From assembly GCF_012516395.1 (NCBI RefSeq), contig NZ_CP051207.1, positions 1-64,000 on the forward strand: DNA of 64,000 nucleotides. The letters run 5' to 3'. The position numbers and the translations under genes are program-made. Position 1 is the first letter of the stretch. Each line of letters starts with the position of its first letter. This DNA is from Dolichospermum flos-aquae CCAP 1403/13F (GTDB taxonomy: Bacteria; Cyanobacteriota; Cyanobacteriia; Cyanobacteriales; Nostocaceae). The notes under the pieces are model-generated. The model searched no databases. It saw only the letters and a list, made by a program, of their open reading frames with translations, and had not been told where the DNA came from. Of the stretch, positions 56,310 through 64,000 are shown one piece after another.

Positions 56310-56596
56310 ATTTTCCGTTCCTATGCAGATAAAAGTGATCAAAATTCAGTCAGACTAAAAGATAGTTATTCCCACAAAAGTAGATATTTCGATTTTTATC
56401 AATAAATTGATGATAAATAACTACTTCATAGAGCTATCTTGAAAAAGAAGCTTGATTTTTCAGATCACCTTTGATGCTAGAATTAAAACAGTTGAATATC
56501 ATCTATAATTAGACATACATAAGTTAATTACAGCACTTTGTGTATAGCAAAACTGTTGCCAGGGTAAGATAGACTGAAAACCTTACCCCACAAAGA

Positions 56597-57463
56597 CTAT
56601 CCCAAATACAGGGAACTGCAATCACTAGGTTTAGCGTGTAAGTATCTGGAAGTAGTAGCAACGGAAGCGTGTCCTAAACTTTGACTAACCAGATGAATAG
56701 GTGCGCCTCTATCTAATGAGTGTGAAGCGTGTCCATGTCGCAACCAATGGGGACTAGGTGCGGGTAAACCTATTCTCAGTGAAGCTTTTTTAACAATCTC
56801 CCAAATCATCGCCCTGGTTAAAAAACCCTTACCTTGTCTACTTCTAAACACCGGCTCGGCTTTATCAGCATCACCCCTTAACTGTGACAATTCCTTATAT
56901 AAGTTACTGGGAATAATCACCACACGGGTTTTACTACCCTTACCATATATAGTAGCTTGTCCATTTCCATCACCACGTTCTGACAAATCACCCCAAGTTA
57001 ACCCGCTTAACTCAGTAGCACGTAACCCACAGTAGTACAACATCTTTAAGATCAGTTTATTCCTAGTATTGTTCTCACTGTGAATCAGGATCGTAATTTC
57101 CTGTTCCGTTAGTATCCGTTCTGTTAAAGCGTCTTTAGGCTTCGGAGTTTTTAGAGGTTTACCGACATTGTATTTAATCAACCCTAACTCATATACAAAG
57201 CTAATTAGACTCTTAATAATATGGCTATAAGTTTTTTTAGTATTGTCATTAGAACTTAAAGAATCTACCCACTGCTGTAAATCATCTAAGCCAACATTAA
57301 CAAGTGGTTTGTTGACAAAAGTTAAAAATTTGTTAGCAACGCGCTTGTAACTGTCCTGAGTAGCTTGACTTTTACCATGTAGCCACATATTAAGTAATAC
57401 ATCAATAGATTTATTTGCATACTGGTTAATTTCAGTTGGTTGTGCAATAGTTAAAGCGTCCAT
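56597..57463 (-). CDS. Tyrosine recombinase (XerC/XerD-like)
   Basis: The protein has 288 residues. The core-binding domain spans about 20-110 (SQATQDSYKRVANKFLTFV). The catalytic residues are Arg in YYCGLRATELSGLTW (about 150), HWLRHGHASHSLDRG (about 243), His in LGHASVATTSRY and the Tyr of SRYLHAKPSD (about 277). It resembles the 2462-3391 enzyme in length and in the GxGNG(Q)/KGSKTR region, so both may belong to one plasmid-specific family. Confidence 0.9.
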   Translation of the reverse strand: MDALTIAQPTEINQYANKSIDVLLNMWLHGKSQATQDSYKRVANKFLTFVNKPLVNVGLDDLQQWVDSLSSNDNTKKTYSHIIKSLISFVYELGLIKYNVGKPLKTPKPKDALTERILTEQEITILIHSENNTRNKLILKMLYYCGLRATELSGLTWGDLSERGDGNGQATIYGKGSKTRVVIIPSNLYKELSQLRGDADKAEPVFRSRQGKGFLTRAMIWEIVKKASLRIGLPAPSPHWLRHGHASHSLDRGAPIHLVSQSLGHASVATTSRYLHAKPSDCSSLYLG

Positions 57464-57871
57464 CTTACTAGTACCTTTGTTCTATTTCTTCAAGATTTGA
57501 GTTTGACATAATTAGCCTTATGTCGAACTGGCGGTTTTTTAGCATAATCTTTTTTTAACGTCTTGTCTAGTATTGACAAATTTGATAAATATCTAATTAT
57601 GTATATATCCTATTAAATGAGATTTATATATGTAACTATAGAGTAACTGCTTTATTAAACTGCTCTAATTCCAATAGCTACGTTGTGTGCCATACAACAT
57701 TGCTATATAAATATATATTATATCATATAAAATATATATAATTTGATTAGTCTTGATATAGCACATTTAATTTTGACAATGCTTACATAAGTGTAATTTT
57801 ACCCTTCGACATATGATCTGAGTCAGCAAGCTCAGTCAGGGGTTAGAAAACGCCACACAATTCTATCATTG
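57464..57871. other. AT-rich intergenic region
   Basis: No gene is seen. The sequence at 57600-57760 is very AT-rich (ATATATAT-type runs), which could melt easily, but no iterons or DnaA boxes are recognised. Confidence 0.5.
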
Positions 57872-58162
57872 CTAAAATTGGGAAATATCAAACAACGTCA
57901 ACTGCCCCACAGAAACATTACCCTTGCCACCTCTATGGTAACTAAGGTGACACGCAGTACATAAAGGTATCAAGTTTTCAGGTCTATTATCAGCAGGGTC
58001 TCTATTCCAGTGGTGAACCTGTAAATTATATGCTCGTGGTTTAGTAGTGTGAGGTTTCTCACCAGGACGTAAGCAAACACGACCGCATTTTTGACAACAC
58101 CAACCGGATTTTTCCTTGATGGTTTTGGCTAGTTCTTTCCAGTGCTTGGGGTAGTCACTCAT
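57872..58162 (-). CDS. HNH endonuclease
   Basis: The protein has 96 residues. Zinc ligands CCQKCG (about 22-27) and CTACH (about 68-72) frame the HNH motif: QVHHWNRDPADNRPENLIPLC contains the catalytic His pair and Asn, and LSYHRGG the last His. The stand-alone size matches small phage/plasmid HNH nucleases, which nick or cut DNA. It is divergent from the interrupted helicase gene 50 bp away. Confidence 0.9.
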   Translation of the reverse strand: MSDYPKHWKELAKTIKEKSGWCCQKCGRVCLRPGEKPHTTKPRAYNLQVHHWNRDPADNRPENLIPLCTACHLSYHRGGKGNVSVGQLTLFDISQF

Positions 58163-58211
58163 GATAACTATTGAAGCTGGACGATAATATTATCTCAGAA
58201 AATCATGAATT

Positions 58212-59865
58212 TTGACAAATAATTCTTTTCCACCGCTTTCACAGGTTTTTGATACTAAGTTTTTGATACTAAAAAGAGTGTGGTTTTGTGGTGAACCAAA
58301 ACCAACAGCTACCGCTGCATTGAATGGATCAATTAATGGAATTAATGCCGCGATTATGCTCCAAACTCTTCCTACTTTTCTGACCACAAATTCTTTTCCA
58401 TTTCAATTTAACCAACAGCAGCAAAAAGCCTTAGATAAAATGTGGACTTTTGTGCAACCAACTATCACGGCTGCTTTATTTCTATTAGTAGGATATGCCG
58501 GAACAGGTAAGTCAACAATAGTTTTTCAACTCGTTAAAGTTCTTGTGGCTACAGGTAAACGAGTTGTCTTGACTGCACCCACGAATAAAGCTGTAGGTGT
58601 ACTGCGACGCATGGCGGCAGAAAATGGGGTAACTGGTGTGGAATTCTTCACCATTCACCAATTACTAGGACTAGGAATGGTGACTAGAGGTAAAGAGAAA
58701 ATACTTGACCAAATAGGACCCTGTTACATCAACTTATTTGATGTTGTCTTTATTGATGAATGTTCCATGATTGGTAAACAACTGTGGCGCTGGATTGAAA
58801 ATGTGGCTAATCAATCATCTACCTGGACAAAAATCAAAATTATTCTCATGGGCGACCCTGCCCAATTAAATCCAGTTAATGAAGGAAAATCCCCTAGTTT
58901 TCAAGTAGCAAATAAAGCAGTATTGACTCAAGTTGTCCGCCAAGGAATTGATAGTCCGTTGCTGGAGTTTGTCACGGCTTCTCGCTATGCAGTAACTAAA
59001 AGTAAACTGCCATTTGCACCATTTTCCAAATATCTACCTGATAAAAGTAACGGGGCACTGATGGTTAAACGGCAAACTTTACTGTGCTATGCCTGCAAAA
59101 AGATGTCTAAGGAGTTTGTTAATAATCCAGATTGTTTTCGCATTTTATCTTGGACGAATGCTCAAGTAGACTTTTATAATCAACAGATTCGGACATATTT
59201 ATATGGTAAGAATATCAACCAGGGCAAACGCACCTAAATTCTGTAATCCATGCCCAGCAAGGGTTTCAACCTTTAGTTACAAAAATTAACAATCGTCAAA
59301 ACCTTTGTCCAGTAAGCATTCTAAAAATAAGATGCGCTTGCCCTGGAATATCAACCGATTTATCTCTGGAGAAAGATTAATTACTAGAGATCCGGTGATA
59401 TCTCCTGATGGTAAAACTGCTATTCTTTCCACATCTACAGAATTTAATGTTTTAGATGTGTTTGGAGACCGTTATAACAACTATGATACTTGGAGGTTAA
59501 AGGTAGAAACAGATGAGGGAATTGTGCGTCAAATCTATGTTTTACATGAAGATGAAGAGAAACGATTTAAACAAGAAACACAACGGTTGCTCAAAAGTGC
59601 CAAGCGTAATCCCTTTCTTTGGAAGCAATACTATAAACATTTGGAACAGTTCGCTAATATCAGAAACTGTTTTGCATTAACTGTTCATAATAGTCAAGGT
59701 AGCACTTTCTTGGAAGCGGGTATTGATGGTCAAGATTTGAGTAAGCGGCTGAATCGAGAACGCGGAGATGATAGTAAAGCAGTCCTAGCTAAAATTAAGG
59801 AGTTTAATCGGTTGTATTATGTTTCTAGTTCACGGGCTAGACAAAGGATTTTGGTAATCCGGTAA
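58212..59865 (+). pseudogene. RecD/Dda-like helicase interrupted by a MITE
   Basis: The first part (58212-59236) carries motif I GYAGTGKSTIVFQL (about 94), VVLTAPTNKAVGVLRRM, motif II VVFIDECSMIG and ILMGDPAQLNPV. The second (about 59347-59865) holds NINRFISGERLITRDPV and the C-terminal NCFALTVHNSQGSTF with SSSRARQRILV. A 128-bp element at 59219-59346 separates them and adds an in-frame stop. Removing it with one copy of the 8-bp target repeat joins YGKNINRFISGERL in frame, giving about 505 residues. It was a UvrD_C2-type SF1B helicase. The exact start is uncertain; ATG 58356 (MLQTLPTFLTTN) is plausible. Confidence 0.85.
59219..59346. mobile_element. 128-bp MITE in the helicase gene with target-site duplication
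   Basis: The ends CCAGGGCAAACGCA and TGCGCTTGCCCTGG are inverted with one mismatch. AATATCAA occurs directly on both sides (59211-59218 and 59347-59354), and the match extends to AATATCAACC if the element is read as starting two bases later. No coding capacity is seen. Confidence 0.9.
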
Positions 59866-60205
59866 TCTATAAGCGGCTAATTAGCTCAACTCAAATATTA
59901 GGAAATCCTTGAAACTGGATAATAATTGTCTGCATTTTTCAATCAGACAATAAAAAATATTATAGCGGTATGCCATCAGTAGAAAAATATCCTCTAAAAA
60001 CCTTGTTGCGTAAGCAGCATCAATTTTTCAATGAGCAACTACCGCTATATCCATTTTTTTATCATTAGTAAGTGTTTACACTTTTCCTATTTTAAAGGAT
60101 AAATCAAGGGATTAGACAATAAAATTGATTCACACATTCACAGATTCACAACTTTTATTTCTGCTACCGCAGTCATCTTTCTAGTAATGACGCAAACAGA
60201 GATAA
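59866..60205. repeat. Intergenic region with a palindromic element
   Basis: TATAGCGGTA (59961-59970) is inverted as TACCGCTATA (60040-60049), an 89-bp palindromic element. The rest is AT-rich leader before the clamp gene; no gene is supported. Confidence 0.6.
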
Positions 60206-61738
60206 ATGATTATGACTCAAACAGCATCAAGACAAAAGATAAAGACTGCAAAGCAGACAAAACAAACAAGTGTTGCTAATCCTGAAATAGACAATGAAGT
60301 ATCAACAGATATCACAAAAATACCTGAAGTTAAAAAGAAGAAATCCACATCTGCAAACTCTGATACTCCAACTGAACCCATCGAAAAGAAGCGGAATAAG
60401 CAAAAAAAATCTAAATCAAAGTTAAACCCTCCAATACCCAGAGAATTAGGCATGGAGGTAATATGTGAACAAGCTAAATTTTACGATGCCCTCTTTTTAG
60501 TGAATTGTGCTACCCCAGCTAAACCTAGTCATCCTATTCTTGCCAATGTCCTTATAATTGCAGATGTGGAAACACAACAGATACATCTAACTGTCACAGA
60601 TATAGCATTAACAATTCAGGCGAGTTTTGCTGCCCAAGTGTTATTAAAGGGTGAAATTACTGTACCAGTGCAAATTTTATTGGAGATAGTCAAGCATTGC
60701 CCTAATGGGACTATTTCTCTGAATAGTCAAACTCAAATTACTCAATCTACTGATGATGATAAGCCACAAACAAAAAATCCTCAATCTACTGATGATGATA
60801 AGCCACAAACAAAAATCTGCTGTTTGTGCTTATCTGATGCTGATGGTAAGTATGAAATTAGAGGCATTAGTGCTGAAGAATTCCCACCTACTAACATAAT
60901 TGATGCTGCTCCTGTGTCTTTAGCAACAACAATTTTCAAAGATGGTTTGAAAGGTGTACTTTATGCAGTCAGCACTGATGAAAATAAATATATCTTGACT
61001 GGAGTTCATCTCCAACTGGCACAGGAGAAATTAAAGTTTATTGGTACTGATGGGCATCGAGTTGCTATTACTGAACTTTGCACTCACCGAATTGGCAGAA
61101 AAACTCGTCAACAAGTTTCATGTCAAGAAGTTCAATCTCAACAAGTGCCATCTGAGGAAATTATGCAATTTACTCTGCCTGGTCGTGTAGTGAGAGAAAT
61201 AGCCCGTAACTTAAATGATGATGTGAAATCTATTAATCTGCTGTATGATACTCAAAGTAATCGCTTGGGTTTTGCTTGGCAAGATGTCGTTCTTAGCTGT
61301 CAAGTTGTGGAAGGAATTTATCCTGATTGTGAGCAATTATTAACTAAATTCAGCTTTGAGAAAGAAGTAATTTTAGAAAAAGCACCGTTAGTTAAAGCAC
61401 TGGAACGGTTATCTGTGTTAACAGATAAGAAAGAGAAGGGAATTTATTTGCAGTTTGATGGCAGTTTACAACAGTTACGGTTATCTATTGAACGAGAATT
61501 TGGCAAAGGTGATCAGGTGATTGTTGCTAATTTACCAACAGAAATGATGTTGAATATTCAGTTTAATCTCAAGTATTTGATAGAAGCTGCTAAAGCTATT
61601 CCTAGTTCAAGTATCAAAATGCACTTACAGCAATCAGATCATCCGGCTATGTTAGTTCCTGATGGAGATAGAGCAAATCTAGAAGTGGAAATGTCTATGC
61701 GTCATGTCTTGCTGCCACTTTATATTCCAAATGGTTAA
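60206..61738 (+). CDS. dnaN: Plasmid-encoded DNA polymerase III beta-clamp paralogue
   Basis: The protein has 510 residues. The first 80 are Lys/Thr-rich and disordered, absent from chromosomal DnaN. Three clamp domains follow: VICEQAKFYDALFLVNCATP (domain 1 start, about 86), FKDGLKGVLYAVSTDENKYILTGVHLQ (domain 2, about 248) with IGTDGHRVAITE, and VIYPDCEQLL-like VVEGIYPDCEQLL leading to domain 3, ending in MLVPDGDRANLEVEMSMRHVLLPL. A 39-bp tandem duplication lengthens domain 1. It probably serves plasmid replication or repair together with the PrimPol-like protein. Confidence 0.85.
   Translation: MIMTQTASRQKIKTAKQTKQTSVANPEIDNEVSTDITKIPEVKKKKSTSANSDTPTEPIEKKRNKQKKSKSKLNPPIPRELGMEVICEQAKFYDALFLVNCATPAKPSHPILANVLIIADVETQQIHLTVTDIALTIQASFAAQVLLKGEITVPVQILLEIVKHCPNGTISLNSQTQITQSTDDDKPQTKNPQSTDDDKPQTKICCLCLSDADGKYEIRGISAEEFPPTNIIDAAPVSLATTIFKDGLKGVLYAVSTDENKYILTGVHLQLAQEKLKFIGTDGHRVAITELCTHRIGRKTRQQVSCQEVQSQQVPSEEIMQFTLPGRVVREIARNLNDDVKSINLLYDTQSNRLGFAWQDVVLSCQVVEGIYPDCEQLLTKFSFEKEVILEKAPLVKALERLSVLTDKKEKGIYLQFDGSLQQLRLSIEREFGKGDQVIVANLPTEMMLNIQFNLKYLIEAAKAIPSSSIKMHLQQSDHPAMLVPDGDRANLEVEMSMRHVLLPLYIPNG
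60741..60818 (+). repeat. 39-bp tandem duplication in the clamp gene
   Basis: Two near-identical units (60741-60779, 60780-60818) each encode QSTDDDKPQTK plus two residues. The acidic-basic insert lies in a loop of the first clamp domain. Confidence 0.9.
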
Positions 61739-61755
61739 GGTTAACTGCTGAATGC

Positions 61756-61986
61756 TTACAATTCTACACCCAAGACTTGCAAAATGTCTTTAACGGGTGC
61801 TTTATCTTGCTCTAACTGCTCAACTCGATGTATTAACCGCTTAGGAATGTACTTAGAAGATTTTACTAAGCGATAGCCCTGAGTCCAAAACTCAAAATGA
61901 TAGTAAGCCTGTGGGTAATCCTTGCCTTTTTTGGTAATTGTGCGCCAGTGAATGTTACCGCTACCTTCTCCTTTATACCGTCGCAT
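61756..61986 (-). CDS. Small conserved-looking cyanobacterial protein
   Basis: The protein has 76 residues. It reads MRRYKGEGSGNIHWRTITKK, PQAYYHFEFWTQGYRLVKSSKYIPKRLIHRVEQLEQDKAPV, then DILQVLGVEL: a strand-rich start and a helical end. Close relatives are familiar as hypothetical proteins in cyanobacteria, often beside mobile elements. No function can be given. It converges on the clamp gene 17 bp away. Confidence 0.6.
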   Translation of the reverse strand: MRRYKGEGSGNIHWRTITKKGKDYPQAYYHFEFWTQGYRLVKSSKYIPKRLIHRVEQLEQDKAPVKDILQVLGVEL

Positions 61987-62377
61987 TTTACTAGGGTTTG
62001 GATTACTAGGGGAGATATCAGAATTACTAGGGCTTAACTGGATCCCACATTCCGCACCCCAAAATGTTACAGAGGGAAATTACGGAGATGAAAATCAAAG
62101 GGAGCATCAAAACAAACAGATAAAGTGAAAAAAGGCATTTGAGAAACAGTAAATCACCAAAAATGTCATCAAAATCTATTCTCAATAAGAAGCAATAAGA
62201 ATGCACACCACCTGGAGAGGTCAATGAATAAGCGAAAGGAGATATTCAAGAAATAATTATAAGTTAGACTAATCAATTAAAGTAAAAAACGAAATTATAG
62301 ACATAGTAAAATGGAGCTATAAATCAAAGAGATTAGCTCATCTTTACTCATAGAAATTAAATTGATAGAGATGATAA
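61987..62377. other. Intergenic, probable end of the IS1634-type element
   Basis: No gene is seen. The stretch between the small gene and the transposase stop should hold the element's inverted repeat, but the partner repeat lies beyond the window, so it cannot be placed. Confidence 0.4.
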
Positions 62378-64000
62378 TTAGCTGACTAATTGATAGTAAC
62401 GTAAACAATCATCTGGTAAAAGACTCAAGATAAAATCTCTGTCCTTATTCCAATTAGAAATATGTTTCTCCTGATTGAGTGTAACCAAATGAATACACTG
62501 AAAGCATTGAAAAATCCAGCGTAAAGTAGGACGATTAGTTGCTTTGCCTAATTGATTTTTAATTGTTGATTTAGACTCCAAAAGAGCATTTCTAATATGA
62601 CGTTGAGCCAAAGTATAAACCAGTAGACATAAACCCATAATCATTCCCAAAGACTCTATTCTCTCAGGACTTTTGAGGAAAATACTGTCGGCAAAAAATA
62701 ATGGGTCTTTGAGAAAACCAAACCCTCTTTCACATGATTGTTGAGCTTTATATTCCCTGAGCATAGAATCATTGCTTAGTTCCTTTGAATCTAAAACATT
62801 TGTCGCAATAATAAAACGTCCCGCACTCAGCAATTCTGTATTAATTTTACTTTCATCCTGGGAGACTGTAGCTGATATTTGATAGGATATTTCTCCTGAA
62901 GTATCTTTTTTATTAGATTTTACTTGAGTCACCGTACTTTCGTGAATTTGATGATATTTGAATTGTTTTGATAATTTTGATAATGCCTTGATAGCATCTG
63001 CAACACATGCAAATCTCTCTTGTGATAACTTTTTCAAATCTTGCACAGCTTTTGATTCTGCTTTGGTAATTTTTTGTGTGAGCTTATGCAGGTCTGATTC
63101 TTTTCTTTCTTGACTTTGCACTACTAACCATCTTTGTTCTATCCCTGCATAATTTTGGATTTTTGATGCTAATTTATATCCTGGTATTGTACTATCAATA
63201 AATTCTGATTCTGCTAATGTTGATATTAATGATTTTGCTGCTTTTATGCTTAATGGTACTCGACATAACCAACGTAATTCTGACATCATTTTCAGGTTTG
63301 ATTCTGTATATAAAGCAGCGTCAGCAACCATGAGACTATTAACTTCTAATTGTTTTTGATATTCTACTGCTATTTTACCAAAACATGATGAGTCAGCTTG
63401 GTTTCCCGATGCTAGTTTTAAAAATATTGGTATGTCTCCATCTCCTGAACATATCATTTCTATGATAAACTGTTTTAAGTCTGGACGATGGTCACGAGAA
63501 TAACCGTAGGTGATGGTTATTTCTTTTGGTGATTTTACTGCTAATTCTTCTAATTCTTGGTTATTTCCTACTTTTTGACTCTCAAATATTACGAATGGTA
63601 AGCTAGTGTTATACTGCCCATGCACGTGCATTGATGATGAGTCTAGATGTGATGTTGATAGTGATACTCCAAATTTTTGAGCAGCTTTTAAGGCTATGAT
63701 AAAAAAGATTGTATCTAAGCCTTTTATAAACAGTTTATCCATGACTCTCCCCAATTTATCGTCGTTGAGATATTCTGGTTTTACTCCTGCTCCTATTAAA
63801 TGCTCACAGGCTATTGTTTCAAAATATTTGGGAAACATATATAACGGTTTGGAGACAAATCCTAACCCGTTTATTATCATGGCTTTTACCACTTGACCTG
63901 CATTTACTTTTTCGTCTTTTTCGACTCCTATTAATTCATTTATTATTTCTACTATTCCGATTGAATCTATGATTCCTGCTACTATCCCTAGATGGTCTAT
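62378..64000 (-). CDS. IS1634-family DDE transposase, 5' end cut by window edge
   Basis: The frame is open from the right edge to the stop at 62378, about 540 codons. A GTG at 63892 is not the true start because 36 codons continue upstream to the edge (GIVAGIIDSIGIVEIINELIG). Features are LSTSHLDSSSMHVHGQY (first Asp), LEVNSLMVADAALYTESNL (second Asp), and RGFGFLKDPLFFADSIFLKSPERIESL near the C end with the Glu region. The length and the final YTLAQRHIR block fit the IS1634 group. The frame is intact as far as seen. Confidence 0.85.
   Translation of the reverse strand: MDHLGIVAGIIDSIGIVEIINELIGVEKDEKVNAGQVVKAMIINGLGFVSKPLYMFPKYFETIACEHLIGAGVKPEYLNDDKLGRVMDKLFIKGLDTIFFIIALKAAQKFGVSLSTSHLDSSSMHVHGQYNTSLPFVIFESQKVGNNQELEELAVKSPKEITITYGYSRDHRPDLKQFIIEMICSGDGDIPIFLKLASGNQADSSCFGKIAVEYQKQLEVNSLMVADAALYTESNLKMMSELRWLCRVPLSIKAAKSLISTLAESEFIDSTIPGYKLASKIQNYAGIEQRWLVVQSQERKESDLHKLTQKITKAESKAVQDLKKLSQERFACVADAIKALSKLSKQFKYHQIHESTVTQVKSNKKDTSGEISYQISATVSQDESKINTELLSAGRFIIATNVLDSKELSNDSMLREYKAQQSCERGFGFLKDPLFFADSIFLKSPERIESLGMIMGLCLLVYTLAQRHIRNALLESKSTIKNQLGKATNRPTLRWIFQCFQCIHLVTLNQEKHISNWNKDRDFILSLLPDDCLRYYQLVS

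Noticed and set aside
57600-57760. Replication origin in AT-rich DNA
   Set aside because: Only base composition supports it; no iterons, DnaA boxes or linked rep gene were found here.

Overview
The window looks like part of a large plasmid (or a plasmid-derived island) of a heterocystous, Nostocales-type cyanobacterium. The evidence is AT-rich DNA, about a dozen HIP1 octamers (GCGATCGC), tandem heptanucleotide (STRR-type) repeats, many IS200/IS605, IS4 and IS1634-type elements, and a replicon toolkit: a PrimPol-like replication protein (5766-8639), ParA/ParB (8728-10842), a plasmid-type DNA-polymerase beta-clamp paralogue (60206-61738), two RecD2-type helicases, a third RecD/Dda-like helicase, and three tyrosine recombinases. 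No rRNA and few housekeeping genes are seen (a tenA, an FMN reductase, a fatty-acid desaturase and a Rieske oxidoreductase).

Region 1 (1-2050, minus strand) is the most unusual small region. A TROVE/Ro60-like gene runs off the left edge. Upstream of it lie three related structured RNA units. In each, a long paired stem with a conserved internal loop closes the RNA. In two of them the stem is capped by a complete tRNA-like fold. This is the architecture described for bacterial Y RNAs (YrlA), the partners of Ro/Rsr proteins. One unit sits where the anticodon loop of a further, split tRNA-like sequence should be. A small protein gene and a decayed gene lie between the units.

Region 2 (2460-20800) is the replication and partition backbone: a recombinase, the PrimPol-like protein, ParB/ParA with two palindromes upstream of parA, a Ycf46-like AAA+ ATPase, an ATPase-PIN-RHH operon, an IS4-family insertion that provides the stop codons of two flanking genes, and plasmid accessory genes. 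Region 3 (21100-25570) is a recD2-led cluster of small unknown genes and a methyltransferase.

Region 4 (26030-40480) is a large anti-phage-type island: an SNF2-like helicase (DrmD-like), an Eco57I-type adenine methyltransferase (DrmMI-like), and a 1791-residue DEAD/DEAH helicase with a DUF1998/MZB-type zinc region and a C-terminal nuclease-like domain. It resembles DISARM class 1, but one protein replaces DrmA/B/C. The island is invaded by at least nine tracts of a 7-bp repeat (AATTACG). Tracts inside genes are translated as NYELRIT linkers. The tract at 30387 leaves the methyltransferase out of frame by one base, so losing one repeat unit or gaining two would rejoin it: a candidate phase-variation switch. 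A VapBC pair sits between the methyltransferase and the helicase, bounded by two direct copies of a MITE-like repeat.

Region 5 (40480-64000) is a mosaic of toxin-antitoxin modules, two TnpB elements, decayed genes, small MITEs, a second RecD2, a HEPN-like two-gene unit, the clamp gene, and an IS1634-type transposase cut by the right edge. One 128-bp MITE at 59219-59346 interrupts a helicase gene and is flanked by an exact target-site duplication; its precise removal restores the reading frame.

All family assignments come from motifs read by eye. No database search was run.
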